64,000 nt of DNA, from the NCBI RefSeq assembly GCF_963259705.1, contig NC_081844.1:12199715-12263714 (forward strand), given 5' to 3'. Below the pieces are notes generated by a model. The model was not told the DNA's origin. It saw nothing but the letters and a program-made list of their open reading frames with translations, and ran no database searches. Below, piece after piece: positions 16,386 to 28,103 of the stretch. Source of the stretch: Myotis daubentonii. Taxonomy: Eukaryota; Chordata; Mammalia; Chiroptera; Vespertilionidae. Positions within the stretch are counted from its first letter, which is position 1. Every line of letters begins with the position of its first letter. The translations under genes were made by a program, and so were the position numbers.

Positions 16386-16508
16386 GGGCATAGGGAGGGA
16401 GGGCATGGGGAGGGTGGATCTGGAGAGGGAGGGTATGGGGAGGGAGGGCATGGGGAGGGTGGGCCTGGGGAAGGAGGGCATGGGAGGGGGGGCCTGGGGA
16501 GGGGGGGC
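16386..16508 (+). repeat. G-rich minisatellite
   Basis: Tandem variants of GGGAGGGTGGGCCTGGGGA and GGGAGGGCATGGGGA, about 16-17 bp each, repeated seven or eight times. The plus strand is almost free of pyrimidine runs and contains many closely spaced G3-G4 tracts. Confidence 0.85.
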
Positions 16509-16877
16509 CCAAATTGACCCACTTCGCCAGAACCAGCTTTACATGAAAATCAGCCTCCCAGGCAGGACCTGGTATTTATTGGCTCTCCACTCTGCTGAGG
16601 ATGGATGGGCATGGACATCCTCAGGAGAGGTTCCATCACACCTCCAGTGGCAAGAGCACTGTTAAACCACCGGGAGTGCTTAAAGGACTTCAATTGTCTG
16701 TGCACAATGATGTGCTAACTGCGCATGAGTCAGTTTTGTTATTGCCTGAGCAGCCGCATTTTCGAAGAAGAATGGTCCGAGGATGCCTCCAGCCCCAAAT
16801 CCGCACCAAACAGTGACACGTTGTGGATGCATTTGTTTCTCAACAATCACTCGTGGATTTTCTGAACCCCAAATGCG

Positions 16878-17141
16878 ACAATTTTGTCAATTAACCAAGC
16901 CATCAAGATGAAAATGAGCCTTATCGAAATTCAGCCACATTTATGCAAAACGGTCATGGAAAATGTCAACAAAAGAGTGTGTATGTGCCAGCAAAGCCGT
17001 GGAGGCCATTTACCCGATATGCTATTCCATACATAACCCTATACTGTATACTTTATGAATCAATAAAAAATTTACAATTTTTAATTATAAACCTGTGTTT
17101 TCTATCAAAATTACTTCTTGCGTAAATTTTGGGACACCCTT
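16878..17141 (+). pseudogene. Tc1/mariner-like transposase C-terminus and terminal repeat
   Basis: An open stretch from about 16878 to the stop TAA at about 17036 reads NQAIKMKMSLIEIQPHLCKT, then VMENVNKRVCMCQQSRGGHL and PDMLFHT. The pattern (v)ME-NV--RV--C---GGHL-D--FHT is the usual C-terminus of Tc1/mariner/IS630-type transposases. About 100 bp further on, the sequence ends TTTTGGGACACCCTTTA, which reads as a terminal repeat AAAGGGTGTCCCAAAA beside a TA. Upstream the frame is broken by a stop and I cannot find the catalytic triad or the other end. It is a truncated, dead copy. The exact family is unknown to me. Confidence 0.45.
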
Positions 17142-17343
17142 TAGAAGCAAGCCTGGCAGACTCTACTTGAAGAGGTGGTTTAGTAGAGTCAGGTACACAC
17201 CCAGGGACCCTAAAAACTGCTCTGTCTTTTTGCTGATGAGGAATATGATTCCTGGGCAAGTTTCAAGAGTTGCAAAAAGACACAGAATGAGATGTGGCAT
17301 TATCAGAATTAATCCAAGGTCTGAATCCCAAATCTGTACTATT

Positions 17344-18510
17344 TCCTTTAATTTTATTATTATTTTTTAAATCTTTATTGGTAAAAGTATTACATATGTC
17401 CCCGTTCCCCCCCCCCCCAATTGACCTCCTCTAGCCCACCCCAGACCCCCGCCCAGGCCCTCACCACTCTATTGTCTGTGTCCATGGCTTGTGCATATAT
17501 GCCTACAAGTTCTTTGGTTGATCCCCTCCCTCCGCCCACCCTATCCTGCCTTCCCTCTGAGGTTCGACAGTCTGTTCCATGATTCTCTGTCCCTGGATCT
17601 ATTTTGTTCCTCAGTTTATTTTTTTCATTAGATTCCACATATGAGTGAGATCATGTGATACCTATCTTTCTCTGAATGGCTTATTTTGTTTAGCATAATG
17701 CTCTCCAGGCCCATCCATGCTGTTGCAAATGACAAGAGTTCTTTCTGGTTTACAGCTGCATAGTATTCCATTGTGTAGATGTACCACAGCATTTTCATCC
17801 ACTCTTCTGCTGATGGGCACTTGGGCTGTTTCCAAATCTTAGCTAATAATACCTATAATCCTGTTATCCTACCAATAACTATTAATCTTCCATATTTATC
17901 ATGTGCATATTTTTATGTGGGTGTAATCACAGGGCATACTCACTTTTAATTGTGGCCTTTTTGTTAAGACCATGTTGTCTTAGAGTCTTCATAATTCAAT
18001 TTTTATATAAGATATTCTTTTTTTAATATATTTTATTGATTTTTTACAGAGAGGAAGGGAGAGAGATAGAGAGTTAGAAATATCGATGAGAGAGAAACAT
18101 CAATCAGCTGCCTCCTGCACATCTCCCACTGGGGATGTGCCCACAACCCAGGTACATGCCCTTGACCGGAATTGAACCTGGGACCCTTCAGTCCGCAGGC
18201 CGACGCTCTATCCACTGAGCCAAACCAGTTTCGGCATATATAAGATATTCTTAGGGAAATCTATTATAACTTTCTTAACCATTACCCGACGTTGAACCTA
18301 TAGGCTACTTCCTATTTTCCTCTGTTATACAAAATGTTCTTATGAACATCATCACACAAATAACTTCCCCCGTTTTAACTGGATTTCTTTGGAGCAGATC
18401 CTAGAATGGGATTCCAGGATGAGCTATGGCTCTTAATACAGATGATCACGTTGTATCCAAGTGTCACCACTTCATGCTGCTCCCAGCAACGCGCTGGGAT
18501 GTCACCCCGG
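17344..18510 (-). mobile_element. LINE-1 3' fragments, split by a Ves SINE
   Basis: From 17344 the complement of an L1 3' end is readable, with a C/T-rich polypurine complement at 17405-17560. It is followed by L1-like sequence containing TAGTATTCCATTGTGTAGAT (about 17761-17780). Between about 17850 and 18510 an older L1M-like 3' segment continues, interrupted by the SINE at 18020-18236. Confidence 0.65.
18020..18236 (-). mobile_element. Ves SINE
   Basis: Full-length, with a 16-bp TSD TATATAAGATATTCTT at 18004-18019 and 18237-18252. It is inserted in an old L1. Confidence 0.93.
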
Positions 18511-18559
18511 CCACTGCTGCTATTTTTATTTTATTTGCTTACTATTTAAGAAAGCAAAG

Positions 18560-18778
18560 CCCTGCCCAGCCAGCATAGCTCAGTGGTTGAGCATCAACCT
18601 ATAAACTAGGAGGTCACGGTTCAATTCCAGGTATGGGCACGTAACAGGGTTGTGGGCCGATTCCCAGTGTGGTGCATGAGGCAGCCAATCAATGATTCTC
18701 TCTCATCATTGATGTTTCTATCTCTCTCTCTCTCTCCCTCTCCCTACCTCTCTGAAATCAATAAAACTGTATTTAAAA
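18560..18778 (+). mobile_element. Ves SINE, older subtype, left unit of a tandem pair
   Basis: The head is CCTGCCCAGCCAGCATAGCT, a subtype with TTGAGCATCAACCTAT. The tail runs into a second SINE 10 bp later. Confidence 0.88.
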
Positions 18779-18788
18779 ACACACACAC

Positions 18789-19003
18789 AGCCCTAGCCGG
18801 CTTGGCTCAGTGGATAGAGCATCAGCCTGCGGACTGAAGGGTCCCAGGTTCGATTCCGGCTGAGGGCACATGCCTGGGTTGCGGGCTCGTTCCCCAGTGG
18901 TGGGTGTGCAGGAGGCAGCCAATCAATGATTCTCTCTCATCATTGATGTTTCTCTCTCTCCTTCTCCCTTCCTCTCTGAAATCAATAAAGAAATATATAT
19001 TAA
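18789..19003 (+). mobile_element. Ves SINE, right unit of a tandem pair
   Basis: The head is CCCTAGCCGGCTTGGCTCAG, the tail AATCAATAAAGAAATATAT, followed by (AC)n at about 19004-19032. Confidence 0.9.
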
Positions 19004-19422
19004 AACACACACACACACACACACACACACAAAACAAAAAACAAAAAACAAACAAAGCCCTTTCACTGGACTAGGCTATCTCTGTTTCAGATAAATGGCC
19101 ACCTTCCAAGACCAAATAGGGGACTGAGTAAGCCTCGAGACATCAGATCCATAGCTATACAAAGAAGCTACTGACGATTAAGCAGAAACATGATTAAATG
19201 GCTACATCCAACATTTCAGTTCTAACCCCGCTCATCAGCCTTCTCCCAGCTTTGTCCACTGGAGCCTTAAGATGACTCCTACCGAGGCCACCTTGTTAGG
19301 TGGACAAGATGTAGGCAAGGTAGGACCGACGTGTAGAACCCAGGCCCCTGGGCCCCAGGCGTAGAGAGAGAGACTCTGCACTGTGTCTCAGTTCTATGTA
19401 TATTCACTTAAGAGGAAGTGCC

Positions 19423-19458
19423 CACCGGCCAGTGTGGCTCAGTGGTTAGGAGGCTGAC
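19423..19458 (+). mobile_element. Ves SINE head fragment
   Basis: Only the first 35 or so bases (CCGGCCAGTGTGGCTCAGTG) are present, followed directly by a TG-rich microsatellite. Confidence 0.6.
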
Positions 19459-19465
19459 TGGAGAG

Positions 19466-19570
19466 TGTGTATGTGTGCATGTATGTGTGTACATGTATAT
19501 GTAGGCACATGTGTGTGCCTGTGCACGTGTGTATATGCATGTGTGCATGTGTGTGTGCCTGTGAGTGCAA
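19466..19570 (+). repeat. TG/TA-rich low-complexity repeat
   Basis: Degenerate (TG)n with ATGTATGTGTG blocks after the SINE head fragment. Confidence 0.8.
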
Positions 19571-21639
19571 TAGGAGTGAAGGTGAGCTCATGCTCTACCT
19601 CCTGTGGCTGCAAGCTGCTTTAAGGAAATGGAGTCTGCCATATAATCAAGTTCAGATTGAACCAAGTACAGAAGGACCACAGGGAAATAATGAGCAACAG
19701 GGAACAACCAATCGGGACTCCACATGGGGCAGGTCAGACTCAGCTCTGCGAGCTCCGCCTGGAAAGGGGGCGGCAGCTGGCTGTGCAGGACCAACACAAG
19801 GCAGCTGGGAAACATGTGAGCAATGACACTTCCTCTGTTTGTCTCGGCTTTTGGTTGCCCAGGACTACCAGCCCACAGATTCGGTGCAGGCCTGCCAAAA
19901 GCAAGAGGTTACAGGGCTGTGTGGAATATCACACAAAAATAAGTCACCCCACATGCTTTCCCGTGCAAAGACTGTCTCGCTCGTTTTCCTTCCTGATGGT
20001 TCCTTGTTGGGAAGGGAATCCGGTGATAAACTCAAGGACTTGCAGCTTCCTAATTAGAGACTGACAGAAACATATGTACTTACATCCATAATGTGTAGAA
20101 CTATGTCAAAACTGTTCCAGCCAAAGCCCCAAGGTCATTATCAACAACAGGAAGAACAAGGAACAAATAAATGAAACAGGGTCGTGTTTCCATTCCTACT
20201 GAAGTAGATAAACAAACCCTATGACCCGATGACAATAACCCTTCTGTGGAAACATGGACCGAAATAGAAGGGATGATGTTTACCTACTATATTTCAGGAC
20301 ATCGTCTATGGACACACACCAATCCTATAACAAAGAGCGCCTAGTTCAGGTGGCCTGCTGGGACTAACGCTGCCCAGCCTGCTGTCAGCTCCACCTACTG
20401 CAGCCAATTCATCTGCCAACTCCTGCATCTCAGACAGGTCCTGCCAGACCACCTCAGCCTATTTCGACCAACCCAGCCCAACCAGCTTGGACCAACCCTG
20501 CCCGGCCCACGGTGTCCCTCCGCCTGACGCTTCTAGGCCTGTGCCCTACAAAACATCAACTTGCACTTCTTTCCAGAGGGAGCCGGTATGCACTGCTGTG
20601 AACGAGCCCCGGACCCCGCCCAAGCCTCAAAACCAGTATCTACTCAAAGATTTTGCCTGTCAACAAATTCCATGGAGGAAACCCAGTGTTTCTGGGCCAG
20701 TAATGTCAACGCCATCACAAACGAGCAGAGGCCAGAGGGGGTGGCCGAGAAGAGGAAGGCTCAACTAGAGTGGGAGAATGCTGCCAAATACAGCTCTTTG
20801 GGGAAAGTGCAATACCTCACTGAGGGGGGAAAAGAAATGGAAATTTCTCGATACTATGGCTACACACAATAAGAGATGCTAGGAGTGTTGGTGCCACTCT
20901 GGATATCTACTGTTTTCCCATAGACAGATATAAATTTTTCTATTCTGATATAGCTTAAATCTTAATAAAATTGAATAAACAAATGTAATAGAATTAGTAG
21001 ATGAATAATAAAAAAGGCTTTTGAGTTTTGTTTTTTTTTGGGGGGGGAGAGGGGGAGAACTAACATGTATACAGGACTCGCCAGCCACCCTTGTACGGGA
21101 ATGGCTCTGGCTCTTAAATGCCCTGCTCAGGATTTGCATGGACATACGGAAGATAGCGGCTACTGGATTGAAGCTCAACCCAGAAGCAAAAGCATGAGGA
21201 GCCTGGTCCCTGTTCTGTTTATTCCCATGTTAACAATTCTCCTTGCATAGCCTCCAAGTAAAGCCGAGCAGGAAAGGAAGAGCTGGTGAAGTCATTGTTG
21301 ACGGGAATCTATCTAGAGCCAACATAATTGGAACCTGGACTGAATTCAAAACCACAGCACAGCATCGCCATGGTACCGCACGTGCTCCCACCTCAGCTGA
21401 GGCCTAACTGCTCACTGGGGCACTCTTCACCCCAGAGGATTAAAGAGCCAAAGCCAATGCATCTGGACAAGAGGATGAAGCCCGACCAGGGACCAGCTGC
21501 TCAGGGAGCCTCGGTTTACTCTCCGACTATGTGGACAGTTGAAGAGTTCAGGTCCCTGCAAGCACCAGCCGCACCACTGGACATAAATTCAAGCGCTTCC
21601 TCACATTATGTTCTCTTCCTTCCCTGGAATGACAGGGGT

Positions 21640-22735
21640 AAGAAATAGTAACCCAGATGCAAAAGAGTGCTCTACAGGGACTTTTTATAAAATTCCTTTT
21701 AGTGCAAAAATACTTAAATGCCAACAAAAAACCTTGGAAAACCAGAAAGAATTCAATTTTTCATTATTCCATCACCCAAAGAAAAGTACTTTTAATATAC
21801 TGATGTGTGTCTAACCAATCTTTTTCCTACCCACTTACTCATACACATATATATTCTTTACAAAAGCAGTAACATAATTTTATAGTGTGTAAATTATACA
21901 TCACTAATGCTTTTAAGAAGTATATGATCAAACTGGACAAAGTGATCCTGGCCTGCTTTCTTCCATCATATATTGGAAATATGTTCATATTAATATTTTC
22001 CACTGTGGTTTTAAATGACTATACACTAATTTGTCCTAGAGATGGCCAAAATTTACTTAACCAATCACCTATTTTGGTCATGTAAGTTGTTCCTAATTTT
22101 TTTCTCATCATAAATAATATCATGATGAACATCCTTAGAACTAAATGTTTGCACATTGATTATTCTGCATCAAGGGGTATGAATATTTTTTGCTTAGAAA
22201 CTTTTAAAGCTCTTTTAGACATTATTTTACTACCCTCCTGAAAGGCCACACCAGTATAAATAGCTACCAGCAGTTTATGCGCGTCCATTTCACTACAACC
22301 TAGCCAACACTGTAGTATCATTCCTTTTAATATTTAAAAATTTAGTAGACAAGCCCTAACCGGTTTTGCTCAGTGGATAGAGCGCCGGCCTGCGGACTGA
22401 AGGGTCCCGGGTTCGATTCCGGTCAAGGGCATGTACCTTGGTTGCGGGCACATCCCCAGCCGGGAGTGTGCAGGAGGCGGCTGATCGATGTTTCTCTCTC
22501 ATCGATGTTTCTGACTCTCTATCTCTCTCCCTTCCTCTCTGTAAAAAATCAATAAAATATATTTTTTAAAAAAAATTTAGTAGACAAAAACTTAGATCAC
22601 TGTTATTTTAATTTGTATTTCTTTTACTACACATTAGTTAAATATTTTTTCTTAAGTTTAGTAGAATTATTTCTTCATACCCTTTACTTTTGATTAAAGC
22701 GTTCATACTTTTATCAAAATGTTATGATTTCATAT
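21640..22735 (-). mobile_element. Old L1M-like 3' region, split by a Ves SINE
   Basis: AT-rich sequence with the order of landmarks of ancient L1 3' regions on the minus strand, such as ATCATGATGAACATCCTTAG (22120-22139) and the ACCAGCAGTTTATG segment. It is interrupted at 22353-22570. Confidence 0.55.
22353..22570 (+). mobile_element. Ves SINE
   Basis: Full-length and well conserved, with a perfect 17-bp TSD AAAAATTTAGTAGACAA at 22336-22352 and 22571-22587. Confidence 0.95.
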
Positions 22736-22738
22736 TTT

Positions 22739-22943
22739 ATTTTTTTAATATATTTTTATTTCAGGGAGGAAGAAAGAGGGAGAGAGAAACATGAATGATG
22801 AGAAAATCGTTGATCAGCTGCCTCCTGCATGTCCCACACTGTGGATCGAGCCAGCAACCAGGGCATGTGCCCTGATTGGGAATTAAACCCTGACCCCCTG
22901 GTTCATAGGCTGATACTCAACCACTGAGCCACACCAGCTGGGC
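22739..22943 (-). mobile_element. Ves-like SINE, older subtype
   Basis: Reverse orientation, with a 14-bp TSD TGATTTCATATTTT at 22725-22738 and 22944-22957. Confidence 0.9.
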
Positions 22944-23394
22944 TGATTTCATATTTTCCGTGCATCAGTTCTACTTCCAGTAGCCTGTAAGTCCCCTGAG
23001 GACTGGGGCCATGTCGGCAGCTCTAATGCTAGACCAGTACCTCACACGTGGCCTGGCGAACGTCAGCTGAGTGGACAAATGAAGGGATGAATGAACAGGC
23101 TTTTCTTAGCAGGGGAAACCACAGTGCTGAAGAGCTTGGTTTAAACAGCAATAGGTGTGATGGCCGCGGGAGTGCCCACATCCTTTCTCCTCGCCGTCAC
23201 CTCCATCAGCCGCAGCAACACGCTCAGCCGTCAGCACTCTCAGGCCTAGCAGGTGCCACCACTGAATTTGTTACATCGGGAACATCCAGAAAGCAGGATG
23301 GAGTCACCTCCAAGTGCAGGGACCGAAACCACGCTCCCACCCGGTGCCCCGGTGCCAGAGGCCCAGCACCGTGCCCAGCAGGACAAGCACCAGC

Positions 23395-23540
23395 CAGGGG
23401 GCCAGACGACCAGGGTTTCCTGCCTCGTTTGGCCTCATTATTAGTTGGGTGGCCTTGGGCAAGTCACTCAGCCTTTCCATCCTGCAGTTTCCTCATGGGA
23501 AGTGGGGGATGTTTCCGGCCCTATCTATTTTATAGGGAGG
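23395..23540 (+). mobile_element. MIR
   Basis: GGGTGGCCTTGGGCAAGTCA, followed by CTCAGCCTTTCC and TTTCCTCATGGGAAGTGGGG. Confidence 0.7.
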
Positions 23541-24399
23541 CCCCAGGAGAGAGCTATAAATGCAGTCTTCTTACTCTGGGCCATGAAGCAGGGGCAAGGC
23601 CACCGGAAGCAGGAAGACTGGCCTGGGAGATCCCCGCACTGGCCGAGCTGCGCCGCGCCTGGCAGGCTGCAGGCAGTGGGCTGGGGCAGAAGAGGGGCAC
23701 GGAGCAAAGAGGCTGCAGGCCTCTGCCAACTTCCCTCCCTGGCCCAGGCCATCTACCTGCGCTCCCTGCGAGAAAGCAGAGCAAAGGGTGGTCATAAAAG
23801 ATGGCAAAACAGGGCTACATGGTGAGATGGAGCAGCCAGTCTGGGAGGACGGAGTCAGCGTGCCAGCTAGCCAGGGAGAGGGCTCCAGGGGGTGGCAGTG
23901 AGGGAGGGCTAGTCCCCTCCTCTGGGACGTCCCTGATTTCAATTCTTCTCTCACCACCAGGAACGTCCTTCTACTTTTCACATCAGATGTCCCCATGCAG
24001 AATTAGGAAAACATACTCAAAACTAAACTCTCACATCATAGATCAAGATAAGTGTGGCTAAGAGTGAGTGTAAAACTGAAATGGCCTTAAAGTAGAGCCT
24101 AAAACCAAAACCATAATGATATCCTGACTCCCCCGGGATGGCTGTGATCAAACGACAGATGATAACAAGTGCTGGCGAGGACGTGGAGAGACTGGAGCCT
24201 TCAAACTCTGCTTGTGGGAACGTAAAACGGTGCAGCCGCTGTGGAGACAGTCTGGCAGTTCCTCAAGGAGTAAAGAAGTATTACCCTGTAACCCAGAAAT
24301 TCACTCCGAGAGAAATGAAGCATAGGCGCGTGTAAACACCTGTCCATGAATAAACACTATTGTTATTTTTTTAGTAATTTAATTCTTTTTTTAATCTTC

Positions 24400-24585
24400 A
24401 CCCAAGGACATGTTTTTATTTATTTTAGAGAGAGGAAGAGGGGGAACATCGATCAGTTGCCTCCTGTACACCCCAATTGGGGATTGAACCAACAACCCGG
24501 TATGTGCCCTGACTGGGAATCGAACCCGCAACCTTTTGGTGTAGGGGATGATGCTCCATCTAACTGAGCCACACCAGCCAGGGCC
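24400..24585 (-). mobile_element. Ves-like SINE, older subtype
   Basis: The complement of GGCCCTGGCTGGTGTGGCTC ends the element. It is inserted in an old L1. Confidence 0.85.
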
Positions 24586-24627
24586 AAATGAACATTAGTA
24601 CATTATTCAGCCATAAAAACAAAGTGC

Positions 24628-24846
24628 TGCCCAGCCGGCATGGCTCAGCAGTTGAGCATTGACCTATGAACCAGGAGGTTATGCTTTGATTCCCAGTCAG
24701 GGCACATGTCCGGGTTGTGGGCTCAATCCCCAAAGTGGGACGTGCAGAAGGCAACCAATCAATGATTCTCTCTCATCACTGATGTTTCTATCTCTCTTTC
24801 CCTCTCCCTTTCTCTCTGAAATCAATAAAAAATATAGCAAAAAACA
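24628..24846 (+). mobile_element. Ves SINE, older subtype
   Basis: The head is GCCCAGCCGGCATGGCTCAG, the tail GAAATCAATAAAAAATAT. Inserted in the same L1 as its neighbour. Confidence 0.88.
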
Positions 24847-25613
24847 AAAATGAAGAGCTGATACAGGCTACAATGGGCATGAGCCTTGAAAACATGGTGG
24901 ACAAAAGAAGGCAGACACGAAAGGCACATGCCATATGATTCCATTTATATGAAATGTCCAGAACGGGCAAATCCATGGAGGCTGAGAGTAGACTGGTGTT
25001 TGGCAGGGGCTGGGAAGGGGAAGTTGAGAATTGGTATGGAGTTTCTTTTGGGGGCAGTAAAAATGTTCTGAAATTAAATAAGAGTAATGGTTGGTTGCAC
25101 AATTCTATGACAATACTAAAAACCGCTGAATTTAAAAGGTGAATTTTATGCTATATAAATTATATATAAATTTTAAAATAAATTTTAATCTAGTTTGTGT
25201 AAGCTAACACAAAACAAATGAATGAATGAATGAAGCAAGCCTAAAATAATAAGGCTCTGTTACTCAGCATCTTTGTTTGATGAAATCCCTTAAACAAGCC
25301 ACAAGAATAGGCTGTAAGAACAAAGAGAAGGACAAGAAAGGGCCAAGCCCATACATGAAGAGGGAAACACACTTTCTGGTATAATCCTGGATGGAAAACC
25401 TATCGATCACTATGAGGCCACCTCTAACCGTAAAGTCAAAAAAATTACCATTTCAGAGCTATGCTGACCATTTTAATTGTTTCCTGATGAAAGAAGGGTT
25501 AAAAAAAAAAAGGGTGTGTGATGAAATGAGAGGATTGGTGAGCTCAATAACACAAAACACATTTAGCCCTTCAAATTTCCAGTATCCGGGTATCATGATA
25601 AAAGGTTTTGACA

Positions 25614-25796
25614 GGCCAGCCAGTGTGACTCAGTGGTTGAGTATAGACCTATGAACCAGGAGGTCTCGGTTTGATCCTGGCTGGGACACATGGGGCTTGA
25701 TCCCCAGAGGGGGCTTGCAGGAGGTGGCTGGTTGGTGATTCTCTCTCATCATTGATGTTTCTATCTCTCTACTCCTCTCCCTTCCTCTTTTATATC

Positions 25797-25800
<4 letters not shown>
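25614..25800 (+). mobile_element. Ves SINE, older subtype, with (AT)n tail
   Basis: The head is GGCCAGCCAGTGTGACTCAG. The 3' end continues into a pure (AT)n microsatellite (about 25801-25846). Confidence 0.85.

Positions 25801-25846
<46 letters not shown>
25801..25846. repeat. (AT)n microsatellite
   Basis: About 46 bp of pure AT repeat at the tail of a Ves SINE. Confidence 0.95.
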
Positions 25847-25849
<3 letters not shown>

Positions 25850-26818
25850 TTTTAAGTTTTGATGGTCAGGAGCAAAACTGGGCTGAAGGGCCCAACCCCT
25901 CACCACCATGTAGGTAACCTGTCCTACCCACCATCTCCCTGATTCCTTATAGCAACCTTTTTGGGCAAGAAAGGCTGATCCAAACCCTTTTGACAATTGA
26001 CAAAAGCAAGACAGAGACTGGGGCAACGTGCCTGAGGGAATGAGCAGCACAATCCAGACCAGAATTAAGGTCCCGACTCCCAGCTCCATGAAGAAGATGT
26101 GTCGTCAAGAAGTTCAGGCCTCAAATTCTTTCCGCTAAACCTCATACTTCCCCTTGGATTATCTCCATAAAGGAAAAAACAATGTACAGAATAGCAAACC
26201 CAACTTTGAGAAACCGTTTGATGTTCCTCCCTGTCCCTGTGCCTCCTCAAAAAAATGCCATCTGCCTGAGGTGTTTCCTAGGGGAGCGGAGCCGGGGAGC
26301 TCGATGAGGGACGAGACCCGGCAGGGCCTCCGAGGCTGCCTGCGTGACGGCGCGCGGCAGTCTGGCCCTGCGTGGAAGGCCCCTGGCTCCCGGAAGAGAG
26401 ATTAAGTCCAGTTGATGAATGCAGGACATCAGGTACTCCTCTTGATTGCTCTCCAAATGCCCCCGGGGGGCAGGGGAAATTAGGTCACTAATGCAGTGCT
26501 CCGCTGGGAGAACAGAGAGACCCAACACAGCACCATCTTGGAGAGCATCTTCCCCCCAAGGCACAGCCCCCGATTCGGGAAGAGGGTCACTCTCTGATCA
26601 CTTTCTCACTTGATATTCCAGAAAAAAATACTTTCAAATAAAAGTTGGACCTAAGGGCAGGATAAAGCTTGCACACCAAAGCGTTCCGTTTCTGAGGGGT
26701 GGATCCAAGCCCACCACCTGCTGGCCAACTCCAGGTACGGCTGCATCCTGCATCGGGATGTCTGTGAAGCACCTGGCAGGATGCAGGGCCCACAGCAGTA
26801 CTCAGGAGCACACTTCTT

Positions 26819-27059
26819 TTCTTTCTTTTTTTTTTTCTTTTTTTCTTTTTTTTAAAATATATTTTATTGATTTTTTTACAGAGAAGAAGGGAGAGGGATA
26901 GAGTCAGAAACATCGATGAGAGAGATCGATCAGCTGCCTCCTACACGCCCCCCACTGGGGATGTGCCCGCAACCAAGGTACATGCCCTTGACCGGAATCG
27001 AACCCGGGACCCCTCAGTCCGCAGGCCGATGCTCTATCCACTGAGCCAAACCGGTTCAG
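26819..27059 (-). mobile_element. Ves SINE
   Basis: Young subtype with a T/C-rich tail. The perfect 16-bp TSD CAGGAGCACACTTCTT is at 26803-26818 and 27060-27075. Confidence 0.93.
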
Positions 27060-27094
27060 CAGGAGCACACTTCTTAATTGTTAGAAAGCAAACA

Positions 27095-27290
27095 GGGCCT
27101 GGCTGGGGTGGCTCAGTGGTTGAGCGTCGATCCATGAACCTGGAGGTCACAGTTTGATTCCTGGTCAGGGCACATGCCCAAGTTGTGGACTCAATCTTCT
27201 GGCGTGCAGGAGGCAGCTGATCGATGATTCTCTACCATCACTGATGTTTCTATCTCTCCCTCTCCCTTCTTCTCTTTAAAATCAATTTAA
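27095..27290 (+). mobile_element. Ves SINE, older subtype
   Basis: The head is CCTGGCTGGGGTGGCTCAGT, the tail TTTAAAATCAATTTAAAA. Confidence 0.88.
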
Positions 27291-27329
27291 AAGGGGGGAG
27301 GGGGACTCCTTTATCCTGTTCTGTGGGTG

Positions 27330-27500
27330 CCACTGGCCCAGAGGTTGGGTCAGAATTTCAGGCCTACCTCTTGCAAGCTTCGTGGCTTTAGACAAGTCAC
27401 CTGGCTCCTCTGGGCTTCCCATTTCCTCGTGTATATGGCATGAGGAGAAGCCCATCTATCTTCAGGGTTGGCATGAGAATTAGACACAGTGTGTAGAGAG
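27330..27500 (+). mobile_element. MIR
   Basis: GTGGCTTTAGACAAGTCACC, TTCCCATTTCCTCGTGTATA and GGTTGGCATGAGAATTAGAC are MIR landmarks. Confidence 0.65.
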
Positions 27501-28103
27501 GGCTTGTGTGACTCCCAAATCCCCAGTGAACGGTATCAACCACCTGCTCCCTCCAAATGACCCTTCTTCTAACCATCTCCTGTGCAGAGGATGGAGCCAG
27601 GCAGCTCCTGGCTATGATTCCTTGCAGGTCAGTGGAGGGAAAGAGCAGCCACTGGTCGGTCCCTTTCCGAGCTCATCAGAGGACCAGAGAATTCAACACA
27701 AGCCCCTGAGATGAAGAATGATGTATAACTGGGTTTACCTGGGACAGTGCTGGCTTGCGTCATTGTCCTGAGGTAAAAATCAGTAGTACCCATTTTCACT
27801 CTCAACCGTGCATCCATGTGGACAGTCCCTTAAATGCCCGCCCTGCTGACAGTGGTGGAAAATGACACTGAAAACATACCACCAATACTGGCACTCAGGT
27901 TTCATCTAAAGCTCTGAAACAAAAATTGCGTTTCCTCCAAACGACTAAGTCCAGCCCCTCCCCCAGGCTCAGAGTGGCCCCGAATCAACCCATAGGGCAT
28001 AGTTTTCTACTCAACTCCCTTCTTATCTTACCTATGGATGCGCTCTGCCTGCCTTTTATCCCCCATGATTTGTGTAGCTAATGAATCAAGGCACAGACTA
28101 GAT

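Larger units (their letters stand above)
24100..25180 (+). mobile_element. Ancient L1 3' end interrupted by two SINEs
   Basis: L1 sequence is readable at about 24130-24345 (ACAAGTGCTGGCGAGGACGT), at 24586-24627 (ATTATTCAGCCATAAAAAC) and at 24848-25180 (CATATGATTCCATTTATATG). The gaps are two Ves SINEs in opposite orientations. Confidence 0.7.

Noticed and set aside
18580..18640. tRNA-like A and B boxes (GGCTCAGTGG, GGTTCGATTCC types) at many places
   Set aside because: All belong to Ves SINEs, which derive from a tRNA. The rest of the cloverleaf is absent and the copies carry SINE tails, so no tRNA gene is called.
23048..23797. 249-codon plus-strand frame
   Set aside because: It spans a MIR and shows low-complexity Gly/Arg/Pro composition with overlapping frames on both strands. 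No family is recognisable.
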